Part shown: one piece after another, positions 1 through 10,740 of the stretch | Layout of the letters: every line of letters starts with the position of its first letter | How positions within the stretch are numbered: the first letter of the stretch is position 1 | Program-made: the position numbers and the translations under genes | Source of the DNA: Palaemon carinicauda | Taxonomy: Eukaryota; Arthropoda; Malacostraca; Decapoda; Palaemonidae | Direction of reading: 5' to 3' | Assembly (NCBI RefSeq): GCF_036898095.1 | Contig: NC_090767.1 | Coordinates: 28,702,282 to 28,766,281, forward strand | DNA length: 64,000 nucleotides | Notes under the pieces: generated by a model | Database searches by the model: none | Told to the model about the DNA's origin: nothing | What the model saw: only the letters and a program-made list of their open reading frames with translations

Positions 1-880
1 TGACTTAACCTAGCCATCCTCTGATTTGCTTTTTTCAATCTTTCATTAAACTCAAATTCTAAAGCTCCTATATTAGATATCAAAGTTCCTAAATATTTAA
101 ATAATTCTACCTCATTAATCCTTTATCCTTCCAAAGATATTTCATCTTCCATTGCATATTCCGTTCTCATCATCTGTCTTTCTTCTATTTATCTCAAGCC
201 CAACCTCATGTGATTTTTCATGCATTCTGGTGAGCAAGCTTTCCAAGCCCTGTGGTGTTCTGCTAATTAGGACAGCGTCATCAGCATACTCTAGGTCTCC
301 TAATTTTCTGTTACCAATCCAGTCCAATCCTTTTCCACCATCCCTGACCGATCTATGCATTACAAAATCTATGAGGAGGATAAACAACATAGGTAACAAC
401 ACATTCCCTTAGAGTACTCCACTTTTCACTGGAAATTCGTTTGATAAGACGCCACTAACACTAACTTTGCATTTGCTATGCTTATGAACAGACAATTAAA
501 TTTACATATTTAAGAGGAACTCCATAATGTCGCTAGACTCTCCACAAAATTTGCCAGAGCACATAATCAAAAGCTTTTTCATAGCCAACATATACCATAA
601 AAAGTGGAATTCTATATTCTACATATTGCTGTGCCACATGTCTTAAATGAAAATTTGGTCAGTACAACTTCTACCTTTTCTAAATCCTTCTTGTTCATCT
701 CTCAACTTTTCATCAATCTTTCTCTCTAGTCTCTTTAGAATGAGCATTCTATATATTTTCATGACAGCTGACGTAAGTGTGATGCCTCTGTAATGATTGC
801 CATCAGTCAGATCTTTTTTTGTCATTTTCACCAGCACTCCTAGCTCCCTTACATAAGGCTTTGCCTCTTCACGCGACATT
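1..880 (-). pseudogene. LINE reverse transcriptase domain, decayed
   Basis: This is the RT part of a non-LTR retrotransposon read on the minus strand. At 879-643 the frame shows the fingers region (GITLTSAVMKIY, then EGFRKGRSCTDQ), and at 402-142 the palm region with LPMLFILLIDFVM and the catalytic box YADD followed by GLEINRRKTD. The stretch 403-642 between them lacks a continuous frame, so the copy has frameshifts and stops. The RT runs off the left edge of the window, so the 3' end of the element is not visible. The order EN (higher coordinates) then RT (lower coordinates) agrees with the endonuclease fragment at 1516-2008. The clade is not certain; the sequence is of the kind often auto-annotated as craniofacial development protein 2-like or endonuclease-reverse transcriptase. 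Confidence 0.85.
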
Positions 881-1515
881 CTACAAAATAATCTTGTAGG
901 TAATCATGGATTCAATTCATTTTCAGGCAATATCATCTCAGCAGTTATTCCATCTTTTGAGTTTTTTTTTAAGAATAGCTTCGACTTCAAACACACCTAA
1001 TTCATGCATGGGCACATCAAGGTCTTCATCAGTTTCAGGTATATCAACCAAATTATTCCCTTCGTATTTCCTATTCATGACCTCACTAAAGTGTTCAATC
1101 CAACGTTACTTTTCTTCATGTTCTTTCGTTATAACAGATCCATCTTTCTTTTTGATGGGTATATGCTTCTTTTTTCCCGTAGAGATTTCAATAATAATTC
1201 CAAGAGCAATTCCTACAACAAAGCCACTTACTGAATTCATAGCTTTGTCAGCCTCATCTGCTTTTCTGTCTAAATATTCTCTCCAATCATTCCTGATATT
1301 TCTTTTGACCTCACTATCAATACTGAAATACTTGGCATGCTCTGCCTTGTAATTTTCATTACTTCCTCGAAAACTTTAAGAAATCAATTTCTGTCTTTGT
1401 CTTCTTTTTATAGTATCCCAAGTATCATTTGATATCCATGGTTTTCTCCTTGTAACTGCATGTCCCAAAACTTCGTCTCTTAAAGTCTCTTAGGACTGTA
1501 AATCAATTCCTACAT
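881..1515 (-). pseudogene. LINE linker between endonuclease and RT, decayed
   Basis: This stretch joins the endonuclease and RT parts of the same minus-strand LINE. Reading the minus strand piecewise gives short LINE-like segments, such as RNDWREYLDRKADEADKAMN near 1290-1230 and KKDGSVITKEHEE near 1160-1120, with stop codons and frame changes between them. An open frame on the plus strand across 906-1352 is only the antisense shadow of this region. It does not encode an intact product. Confidence 0.6.
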
Positions 1516-2008
1516 TCAGTTACAAAGATTTCTGTGCTCATCCTCTAGAAGCTTAGTTATATCAAACTTAGGTATTCTATCTACATTTCTGTTGGGTTCT
1601 TTCAGTTTTAATATTTTTGTGGCAATGGGGAGCTGGTGATCACTACCAATAACTGCACCTCTATAGCTTGTTACATTCCCCAGAGTCCTCTCTTTATCAA
1701 TGGCTATGTGATCTATTTGATATTTGTAATTGCCGCATGGTGAAGTCCTTGTATATTTGTGGATCTCCTTGTGCTGGAAAAGAGTAACAAGATTGTTTGT
1801 TGAACAATAACTTATAAAATGTGCCCCATTTTCATTTGCAACTTCGCCAAGAACCTCAACACCAATAATATTTTCTATCCTTTGATTATTCCTTCCAACT
1901 TTAGCATTAAAGTCATTAATCACAATTTTCATATCTCTCTAGGTTCTCACCTATTATACTCTTCAGTTCTTCACAGTATTCATCTTTCCTTTCTTCAGGG
2001 GAATCATT
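1516..2008 (-). pseudogene. LINE APE-type endonuclease, C-terminal part
   Basis: Minus-strand reading gives the C-terminal half of an exonuclease-endonuclease-phosphatase (APE-like) domain. The motif NDFNAKVG near 1910 is the metal/phosphate-binding GDFN box with Gly changed to Asn. The segment YKYQIDHIAI near 1700 and the terminal GSDHQLPI near 1640 match the conserved DH(I) and SDH motifs of LINE endonucleases. Readable homology extends upstream of the first Met to about 2008 (NDSPEERKDEY). It then stops abruptly; the missing N-terminal part resembles the fragment at 7165-7445. This protein nicks target DNA to prime reverse transcription in the family; this copy is dead. Confidence 0.85.
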
Positions 2009-2275
2009 TGATTCGCCTTGGAAGATGGAATCTTAGGGATCTTGAACCCTTCTGTGAAGCCTCTTCCCTTTTTGCCTGGCGGACATGCTGTCATGCATTT
2101 GCGGCGAGGGGAACGGGGCAATTTTAGCCTGTCAAAAAGTGTGAAGGAGAGTACTGGAGCATTGGCGCACAGGATGCTGCTGGTGCTCAGTTTCTGCTGA
2201 AGCACAGTTTTTGGTGAAGGCGCAGAAAAGCGCTGGTGCGTAGGAAACCAATGCGTAGGGTGAATATACAAAGAA
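2009..2275. other. Unclassified junction sequence
   Basis: This lies between the LINE break and the minisatellite. It is more GC-rich than its surroundings and holds short open frames on both strands without recognisable domains. The segment AGAATAGGCCAGACTATT near 2254 also occurs near 11248, inside the TAA-tailed retroposon, so a fragment of that repeat family may be present. No gene is called. Confidence 0.4.
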
Positions 2276-5200
2276 TAGGCCAGACTATTTGGCCTCTATT
2301 TTGAGGTACCTTACCTCTAGCATTAGAGGCTCTTTGACCTTTTATTTTGATGTGCCATACTTAACATTAGAGGATATTTAAGCTTTATTTTGAGGTGCCA
2401 TACCTTTAGTATTAAGGGTTCTATGACCTCTATTTTGAGGTACTATAATCTTAGCATTATATGTTCTTTGAAGTGCTTTACCTCTAGCATTAGAGGCTAT
2501 TTGGCCTCTATTTTGAAGCTCCTTACTTTTAGCATTAGAGGGTCTTTGATCTCTATTTTGAGGCTCCTTACGTTTAGCATTAGAGGCTCTTTGACCTCTA
2601 ATTTGAGGCTCATTACTTTTAGCATTAGAGGTTCTTTGACCTCTAATTTGAGGCTCCATACTTATAGCATTAGAGGTTCTTTGACCTCTATTTTGAGGCT
2701 CCTTACTTTTAGCATTAGAGGTTCTTTGACCTCTATTTTGAGGCTCCTTACTTTTAGCATTAGAGGCTCTTTGACCTCTAATTTGAGGCTCCATACTTAT
2801 GGCATTAGAGGCTCTTTGACCTCTATTTTGAGGCTCCTTACGCTTAGCATTAGAGGGTCTTTGACCTCTATTTTGAGGCTCATTACTTTTAGCATTAGAG
2901 GCTCTTTGACCTCTAATTTGAGGCTCCATACTTATAGCATTAGAGGCTCTTTCACCTCTATTTTGAGGCTCCTTACTTTTAGCATTAGAGGCTCTTTCAC
3001 CTCTATTTTTAGGCTCCATACCTTAAGCATTAGAGGCTCTTTGACCTCTATTTTGAGGCTCCTTACTTTTAGTATTAGAGGCTCTTTCACCTCTATTTTT
3101 AGGCTCCATACCTTAAGCATTAGAGACTCTTTGACCTCTATTTTGAGGCTCCTTACCTTTAGCATTAGAGGCTCTTTCACCTCTATTTTTAGGCTCCATA
3201 CCTTAAGCATAAGAGGCTCTTTGGCCTCTATTTTGAGGCTCCTTACTTTTAGCATTAGAGGCTCTTTCACCTTTATTTTTAGGCTCCATACCTTAAGCAT
3301 TAGAGGCTCTTTGACCTCTATTTTGAGGCTCCTTACTTTTAGCATTAGAGGGTCTTTGACCTCTATTTTGAGGCTCATTACTTTTAGCATTAGAGGCTCT
3401 TTGACCTCTAATTTGAGGCTCCATACTTATAGCATTAGAGGCTCTTTGACCTCTATTTTGAGGCTCCTTATTTTTAGCATTAGAGGCTCTTTCACCTCTA
3501 TTTTGAGGCTCCTTACTTTTAGCATTAGAGGCTCTTTCGCCTCTATTTTTAGGCTCCATACCTTAAGCATTAAAGGCTCTTTGGCCTCTATTTTGAGGCT
3601 CCTTACTTTTAGCATTAGAGGCTCTTTCACCTCTATTTTTAGGCTCCATACCTTAAGCATTAGAGGCTCTTTGACCTCTATTTTGAGGCTCCTTACTTTT
3701 AGCATTAGAGGCTCTTTCACCTTTATTTTTAGGCTCCATAATAGCATTAGAGGCTTTGTGAAATCTATTTTGAGGCTCCTTTCTTTTAGCATTAGAGACT
3801 CTTTCACCTCTATTTTTAGGCTCCATACCTTAAGCATTAGAGGCTCTTTGACCTCTATTTTGAGGCTCCTTACTTTTAGCATTAGAGGCTCTTTCACCTT
3901 TACTTTTAGGCCCCATACTAGCATTAGAGGCTTTTTTACCTCTATTTTGAGCCTCCTTTCTTTTAGCATTAGAGGCTCTTTCACCTCTGTTTTTAGGCTC
4001 CATACCTTAAGCATGAGAGGCTCTTTGACCTCTATTTTGAGGCTCCTTACTTTCAGCATTAGAGGCTCTTTCACCTCTATTTTTAGGCTTAATACCTTAA
4101 GCATTAGAGGCATCATTGACCTTTATTTCGAGGCTCCTTATTTTTAACCTTAGAGGCTCTTTCACCTCTATTTTTAGGCTCCATACCTTAAGCATTAGAG
4201 TCTCTCTGACCTCTATTTCAAGGCTGCTTACGTTTAGCACTAGGGGCTCTTTCACCTCTATTTTGAGGCTCCTTACTTTTAGCATTAGAGGCTGTTTGAC
4301 CTCTATTCTGAGGCTTCTTACTTCTAGCATTAGAGGCTCTTTGACATCTATTTTGAGGCTCCTTACTTTTAGCATTAGAGGCTCTTTGATCTGTATTTTG
4401 AGGCTCCTTACTTTTAGCATTAGAGGCTCTTTGACCTCTATTTTGAGGCTCCTTACTTTGAGCATTAGAGGCTCTTTGCCCTCTATTTTGAGGTTCCTCA
4501 CTTTTAGCATTAGAGGCCGTTTGACCTCTATTTTGAGGCTCCTTACTTTGAGCATTAGAGGGTCTTTGACCTCTATTTTGAGGCTCCTTACTATTAGCAT
4601 TAGAGGGTCTTTGACCTCTATTTTGAGGCTCCTTACTTTGAGCATTAGAGCCTCTTTGACCTCTATTTTGAAGCTTCTTACGTTTAGCATTAGAAGGTCT
4701 TTGACCTCTGTTTTGAGGTTCCTTACTTTTAGTATTAGAGGCTCTTTGACCTCTGTTTTGAGGCTCCTTGCTTTTAGCATTAGAGGGTCTTTGACCTCTA
4801 TTTTGAGGCGCCTTACTTTTAACATTAGAGGGTCTTTGACCTCTGTTTTGAGGCTCCTTACATTTAGCATTAGAGGTTCTTTGGCCTCTATTTAGAGGCT
4901 TCTTACTTTTAGCATTAGAGGCTCTTTGACCTCTATTTTGAGGCTCCTTACTTTTAGCTTTAGAGGCTGTTTGACCTCTATTTAGAGGCTCCTTACTTTG
5001 AGCATTACAGGGTCTTTGACCTCTATTTTGAGGCTTCTTACGTTTAGCATTAGAGGGTCTTTTGGCCTCTATTTTGAGGCTCCTTACTTTTAGCATTAGA
5101 GGCTCTTTGACCTTTATTTTGAGGCTCCTTTCTTTGAGCATTAGAGGCTCTTTGACCTCTATTTTGAGGCTTCTTACGTTTAGCATTAGAGGCTCTTTGA

Positions 5201-5720
5201 CCTCTATTTTGTGGCTCCTTACTTTGAGCATTAGAGGCTCTTTGACCTCTATTTTGAGGCTCCTTTCTTTGAGCATTAGAGGCTCTTTCACCTCTATTTT
5301 GAGGCTTCTTACGTTTAGCATTAGAGGGTCTTTGACCTCTGTTTTGGGGTTCCTTACTTTTAGTATTAGAGGCTCTTTGACCACTGTTTTGAGGCTCCTT
5401 ACCTTTAGCATTAGAGGGTCTTTGACCAATATTTTGAGGCTCCCTACTTTTAACATTAGAGGCTCTTTGACCTCTGTTTTGAGGCTCCTTACTTTTAGCA
5501 TTAGAGGTTCTTTGACCTCTATTTTGAGGTGCTCCACTCTAGCATTAGAGTTTCTTTGACCTTTATTTTAATCCCCTTACCTCTAACATTAAAAGCTCTT
5601 TGACCTTTATTTTTGGGTGCTTTATTTCTAGCAATAGAGGCTCTTTGAGACCTGTTTTAAGGCGACTAACTGCTAATAGTAGAGGCTATTTGACCTCAGT
5701 TTTTAGGTGACTTACCTCTA
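2276..5720. repeat. 45-bp minisatellite array, about 70 copies
   Basis: A basic unit of 45 bp repeats almost without interruption; the key blocks are TTAGCATTAGAGG, CTCTTTGACCTCTA and TTTTGAGGCTCC. Each unit carries short complementary blocks (AGAGG, CCTCT, GAGG) that could fold. From about 2990 to 4110 units alternate in two types (CTCCATACCTTAAGC and CTCCTTACTTTTAGC), giving a 90-bp higher-order period. Elsewhere the 45-bp unit is uniform. Edges at 2276-2450 and 5540-5720 are degenerate. Because 45 is divisible by three and the unit lacks stops in several frames, long repetitive open frames exist on both strands: a plus-strand repeat of SIRGSLTSILRLLTF and minus-strand repeats of MLKVRSLKIEVKEPL and SNAKSKEPQNRGQRA. 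I treat these as by-products of the repeat. Confidence 0.9.
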
Positions 5721-6340
5721 TAATTAAAGGCTATTTTTTATACTTCTTCATATAAAGGCTTTCTTTCTCTATTCTCTTCTGTCTTTTATAGTTTTTCAAG
5801 ATCTTCTTTGCTTAGTTCGCCAATCTCCTTCGAGATTTCAAGAGACATTTCAGTGCTGTTTGTCCTCGGTTCGTCAGATTTCTCGGAGAAATCGATGGCT
5901 TTCATGTCTTTACCTATAAGGGCGATGGGTTAAGACATGGATGCCATTGATTTCTCGGAATAAACTATACGCCATCATACTAAAGTCAACAAAGAGCAAC
6001 ACAATATATTTACCAATGCCGTCCTGATATGTTTTATCTTTAATGCCGAATTTTGAAGAAACACACGTCGCTCACCGCTTTGTACCAATGCAATCCAATT
6101 ATAGGACATCGTCTCTAAACCGCAAGAAAATTATCCTTCAAGGCGCTTATATTATGATCTTCAAAGCTCGCCAACTTCGGCAGCACCTATCCAAGTTATC
6201 TGTAGATGAAGGTGTTCCGAAAAGCCTCCAGTTCATCCAGTAGCTGTAACAAAATTCTCACTGTCAGTTACCTGTTCCGCCAGAACGCGAGCTCTGTGAG
6301 TAAAGTGAAATCCTCCTCCCAATGTTCACTGCATAAACTT
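5721..6340. other. No gene or repeat recognised
   Basis: This is AT-rich, apparently unique sequence. A 66-codon frame at 6043-6243 on the plus strand has no recognisable domain. Nothing else can be supported. Confidence 0.4.
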
Positions 6341-6733
<393 letters not shown>

Positions 6734-6735
<2 letters not shown>

Positions 6736-7020
6736 AGGTCTTCAGAAGTCTTTTGGAATCCGAGGCGGAGCCGATCAGAACTACTCCGGGATAATTCAGT
6801 TCTGGAGTCATTCAGAACTCTACGCTAAGTCTACGGCTATTTCTTCTGAAGTCATTTGGAGAGGAGATTCAGGAAGATTTTCTTCCGAAATCGTTCAGAG
6901 ATTTCTAGAATCATTCAGAATTCCATGCTAAGTCTATGGAAATTTCTTCTGAATCCTTTTGGAGATGCACGAAGATTTTCTCCCGAAGCCGTTTAGGACT
7001 CGCGAAAAATTCTCTTTTTT
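6734..7020. repeat. Two-copy diverged tandem repeat, about 105 bp
   Basis: Two related segments lie at about 6807-6900 and 6914-7005. Shared blocks are ATTCAGAA, GCTAAGTCTA, ATTTCTTCTGAA and GAAGATTTTCT. They look like an old local duplication next to the GA array. No coding function is evident. Confidence 0.55.
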
Positions 7021-7040
7021 TCTCTGGTTTCAATAGGCCC

Positions 7041-7157
7041 TAATAACAACAACAACAACAACAACAACAACAATAATTATAATTATAATTATAATTATAA
7101 TAATAATAATAATAATTATTATTATTATTATTATTATTATCATTATTATTATTTTTG
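7041..7157. repeat. AAC / AAT / ATT simple repeat
   Basis: A run of AAC trinucleotides passes into TAAT and then ATT repeats. The AAT and ATT parts are complementary and could fold back on each other. Confidence 0.9.
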
Positions 7158-7164
7158 TAACAAT

Positions 7165-7445
7165 CTGCTCCCTACAGCTCTCCATTTGGTTAATGCCTTT
7201 TCTGCTCTTGGTGTCAACATCATTATTCCTACCCCTTCTCTTCTAACTGCATCTGTTCCTTAGGGCCAACATATCCAAACTATATTTCATAAATTCATTC
7301 TCTGCAAGCTGTAACTTCCCAGTTTGATTCATGGTTCTAACATTTTAATTACTAATTTTCAATTTTTCTTTAGTATTTACAAACCGGGAGTTTCTTAGCA
7401 ACCCACTACGGCCGGGACTGGGGGCAATTATTTCATTTTCGCTTT
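7165..7445 (-). pseudogene. LINE endonuclease N-terminal fragment
   Basis: On the minus strand this reads NVRTMNQTGKL, then LAENEFMKYSLDMLAL, and later MTPRAEKALTKWRAVGS after a frame break. This is the typical beginning of a LINE APE endonuclease, covering the first strand and the region before the catalytic Glu. At least one frame break and in-frame stops are present. It may be the missing 5' part of the LINE whose remainder lies at 1-2008; strand and domain order agree, and only a few tens of codons are absent between the pieces. Confidence 0.7.
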
Positions 7446-7560
7446 CCATAGACTGACTAATTCCGTATAGGATTCATAGGCTAAATTCATTAAAGAATAG
7501 TGATGCGCAGCGCCTATCTAAATAAGTCAAGTGACCCCTGCCGGTCCATACTAATTTCAG
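7446..7560. other. Unassigned sequence before candidate exon
   Basis: Unique-looking sequence that ends in CTAATTTCAG at 7551-7560, which resembles a 3' splice site. No other signal is supported. Confidence 0.3.
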
Positions 7561-7561
7561 T

Positions 7562-7771
7562 AAGATCAACTGCCGGGCATTAGAAGTAGAGGAGTATCCA
7601 GAGCACCAAACTGATACATATCTTTTTCAAATTACAGATGGAATTAATGGTCCTTTATTTATGGAACCCATGCCTCAAAGAAAATGTTTAGTGCCATATT
7701 TAAAAGAACTGAAGCCTTTTTTTGAGCATTCGGTTGAATTAAATAGACCCGTCATATATTCAAGCATTTAA
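7562..7771 (+). other. Candidate terminal exon or coding remnant, 69 codons
   Basis: An open frame follows an acceptor-like CTAATTTCAG at 7551-7560 and ends at TAA 7769-7771. The reading is mixed in composition and not low-complexity, for example EYPEHQTDTYLFQ and MPQRKCLVPYLKELKP. It begins without a Met, as an internal or terminal exon would. About 165 bp downstream is an AATAAA signal. I do not recognise the protein. It could be the last exon of an unseen gene, a retrogene fragment, or a chance open frame. Confidence 0.3.
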
Positions 7772-7935
7772 ATTGTCATGTATATGGCTATAGTATATAT
7801 TGAATTGTTCACCTTTATTTCCAATTTTGTACTTGTCCTTATTTTCTTATTAGTAATAGGTTTGATTATCATTTTCAATGAAAAGAAAACTTTTTCTTTC
7901 TCATTTTCTTATAAATCAATATGATTTTGTATTGA

Positions 7936-7941
7936 AATAAA
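7936..7941 (+). promoter_or_regulatory. Possible polyadenylation signal AATAAA
   Basis: A perfect AATAAA lies 165 bp past the stop of the candidate exon at 7562-7771. The hexamer is common by chance in AT-rich DNA, so the link is only positional. Confidence 0.25.
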
Positions 7942-8000
7942 TGATAGAAAATATTTTCAAAGAACTATCATTTATCTATATTTCTAGTTAAAATTATTAA

Positions 8001-8001
<1 letters not shown>

Positions 8002-8042
<41 letters not shown>
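8002..8042. repeat. (TA)n microsatellite
   Basis: About 20 TA repeats directly beside the left arm of the SINE palindrome. The single SINE copy at 40231 has (TA)n on the same side. Confidence 0.95.
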
Positions 8043-8044
<2 letters not shown>

Positions 8045-8046
8045 AT

Positions 8047-8370
8047 TGTAAATATCACCCACGAAATGCATTTAATACCGAATTCTATCTTGGGAAATAC
8101 ATATCCACTTGGAATTCATTTTATGGTAACAGCTTCTGGCCGGGTGGTGATTCGAACCACCACCTGTACGGCTAGAAACTATGCTTGGCAGGGACCCTAT
8201 CGACTCAGCTGAGTCGATAGGGTCCCTGCCAAGCATAGTTTCTAGCCGTACAGGTGGTGGTTCGAATCACCACCCGGCCAGAAGCTGTTACCATAAAATG
8301 AATTCCAAGTGGATATGTATTTCCCAAGATAGAATTCGGTATTAAATGCATTTCGTGGGTGATATTTACA
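8047..8370. repeat. Perfect spacerless palindrome of two head-to-head tRNA-derived SINEs
   Basis: The 162-bp arm 8047-8208 is the exact reverse complement of 8209-8370, with no spacer; the centre is CGACTCAG|CTGAGTCG. Read outward from the centre, each arm has an A-box-like TCAGCTGAGTCGATAGGGTC, a B-box-like GGTTCGAATCACCACC and a tail with AATGAATTCCAAGTGG and GAATTCGGTATTAAATGC. The same tail is in the SINE at 40231-40395. Each arm is thus a SINE copy truncated at its 5' end and fused at the A box. It could be a genuine inverted duplication or an assembly or library fold-back artefact. Confidence 0.9.
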
Positions 8371-8404
8371 TTAATTAAAATCACGTGTGCTTGTGATATA
8401 TGTT

Positions 8405-8574
<170 letters not shown>

Positions 8575-8662
8575 TACAAAATCTATTACTTAATAACTAA
8601 CATTATGAATTGATGTTTTTTAAATTAAGTGTCCAAAATTGCCTTACCATTTTTCAAGGCGA

Positions 8663-10114
8663 TATGGAAAAACTTTTTACTTGAAATCATGCAATGATAT
8701 ACAAATTAATGGTGACAGGGTAAATTAAAGAAATCGTTTAATTTATATTTAATTACAACAGTCAAAATGAAATAGAAAATTTATAACTGAGTAAAATAAA
8801 ATTTAATCCCTTTGCTTGAGAGAATCCTTGTCCTTTGTGCACTGTAACCCTTCCAAACCGTGCTATATTCTTTGAGATATGACCTTACGCCAGACACCAC
8901 TCCAGCACAACATGGTTACCACTGAATTTTTCCATAACCTGACAATACAATGAAATATCTATAATAGAGGTCATGGCCATCTATGGTTTAGACTAAGGCG
9001 TAAGCCTTAAATGTTTTTACCTAAATGTAAATATATAAAATGTAATAAATTAGATAGCAAAGATCGTAATATTCTTAGTATTTAGCTAAGTTTTAGGCTA
9101 GCCTGATACAAATTCAAAGTTATTTACTAGGATAAATGCCTAGCTTAAAATTTAGTATAAGTTTTTTCCAGTGCTTAGTCTACTTAGCTAACATATAAGT
9201 AAGCTCAATAGCCCAGTCTTAAAGTTTTTAGAAGTTTTTTAACGTTAATATATGAAAGAACTGAGTTACTCGTTAGCTTAACCTCTGATACTTAAACCTC
9301 GTTGAGTTTTACAAAAGTTCACAAGAAAATAACACTTATAACAATTATCAAGTTCCTTCTAAATATCACGAACTATCAGGTAATATTTTATAGGACGTGC
9401 AAGTTAGGTTAATGAACCGACAAAGTTCATATATAAGCAATTTGAAAATCGACTGAAACACGCGTAAATGTAACTCGATTCTTACCTCCAAACTGCTAAA
9501 AACCCGTCTCCTTTCTCTCCCCAAATCCTTCGGTAGTTTTGTTGAATTTCGCCTTCATCGTCAATAGTAGCTGTCCTCGGCAAACTTCTTAATAGTAAAT
9601 CTTCATATTAATTATACCATTAAACTCTGTCATCCATGAAGACTATAAGCAGATCGGCTGATACACAAAAAACATGTAGGAGTGTTCAACAACAGGTCCT
9701 GTCGTTCTGGTCTGCGAGTCACAACTGCTATTCTGCGTTTTGGCAGTTATATCGTCACCTCTTCTTCGAGACATTATATGGTCGCCTCTGCTAAACTTTG
9801 TTATTTCGTTTATAGCTTTGGGTTTGAAAAGGTTAATCAAGAAAACATTTATCATGAATCAGCCAAATTAACTTTATGAACATGAACTTTAGCCACAATA
9901 AAGTAATAATAGTAAATCTAAATAGCTAATTACAACTTGGTGATTACGATTCATGAGAAGTAGAAGAAACTCAAAACATAAACTCCTAAATCACATGCTT
10001 AACAAGAAACAAAACATTTTAAAAGGTATCCGGGAGTTTATGTAAATAAAAGAGAAATAACATACTGTCAAGTAAACGATAAATGTGAAATATATCTTTG
10101 ATATATTTTGTATA
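8663..10114 (-). repeat. BEL LTR, 3' LTR in element orientation
   Basis: 1452 bp, beginning TATGG and ending GTATA on the plus strand. It retains the empty site CAGTCTTAAAGTTTTT at 9215-9230, where the other LTR carries the piggyBac-like insert. On the minus strand a short purine stretch (CTGGGAG) sits immediately before it, as expected for a polypurine tract. Short frames inside the LTR recur identically in the other LTR and are not genes. Confidence 0.92.
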
Positions 10115-10274
10115 CTCCCAGCAACAATTTGATTAAAGTTTACTAAGTTTAATCAAAGAAACCATTTGTTCACCCTTTACTCACTCCCAGCAACAATTTC
10201 ATTACACACTCTTTATAGCCCATGTGTATCTTACCCCCAAAGAATATGGTAATATACATAACCATGTAAGCCTA

Positions 10275-10740
10275 TTATACTAGGCCCTCTTGAACCAAGA
10301 GTTCTGTGTTTCTCATAGATTCAAGTGCAGCGGCCCGTTTACTTCTCTCTCTGACTTTTAATTGATCAATAGGTAATTCAGTTTCAACTTCAACAACAGT
10401 ATGAAATCCTTCTTTAGGAATAAGCAAAATGAGTGAATCTGTTGTCCTGTACACAACTTCACGAGACTTACCCTTAAGCACACGAGCTGCTTTTACTTCC
10501 CCTAGGTGATTTACTTCTGTCTTCTTTACTATACCAAGTGGATAAGTACTTGGTTTGCTTGCGTCCTCTTTTAACAGAACAATATCTCCAACAGCCAAGG
10601 TTTTATGATTGACAGGTCTGTAACGATCCCTTTTATCTACTGCTTGATTAATGAGAGTTGCAAGAAATTCTGAATGATATGCCTCAACTAGTCTGTTTCT
10701 ACCTTGTCTAAGTTTATAGTAATTATCCTTAACATCATCA
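10275..10740 (-). pseudogene. BEL integrase C-terminal (DUF5641-like) domain
   Basis: Minus-strand reading from 10740 gives RQGRNRLVEAYHSEFLATL, then VGDIVLLKEDASKPSTYPLG and VVYRTTDSLILLIP. The VGDIVLL-type motif and the closing LILLIP segment are hallmarks of the domain that follows the integrase core in BEL/Pao elements. The frame ends at the stop near 10275, 160 bp before the LTR. This piece is cut off from the integrase core by the retroposon at 10741-11297, so it survives only as a detached C-terminus. Confidence 0.85.

Noticed and set aside
2254..2272. A full second copy of the TAA-tailed retroposon
   Set aside because: Only about 18 bp match the element at 11248; the rest of the neighbourhood does not align by eye.
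2390..5559. Long open frames of 585, 439 and 259 codons through the minisatellite as real proteins
   Set aside because: They exist in several frames on both strands because the 45-bp unit lacks stops; frame-breaking indels and stops occur between blocks.
8209..8290. A functional tRNA gene in the palindrome
   Set aside because: A- and B-box-like segments are present, but there is no proper acceptor stem or anticodon arm, and the tail is that of a SINE.
9643..9879. Paired 70- and 65-codon frames, repeated identically at 20740-20976, as duplicated genes
   Set aside because: They lie in the two BEL LTRs; duplication reflects LTR identity, and no domain is present.
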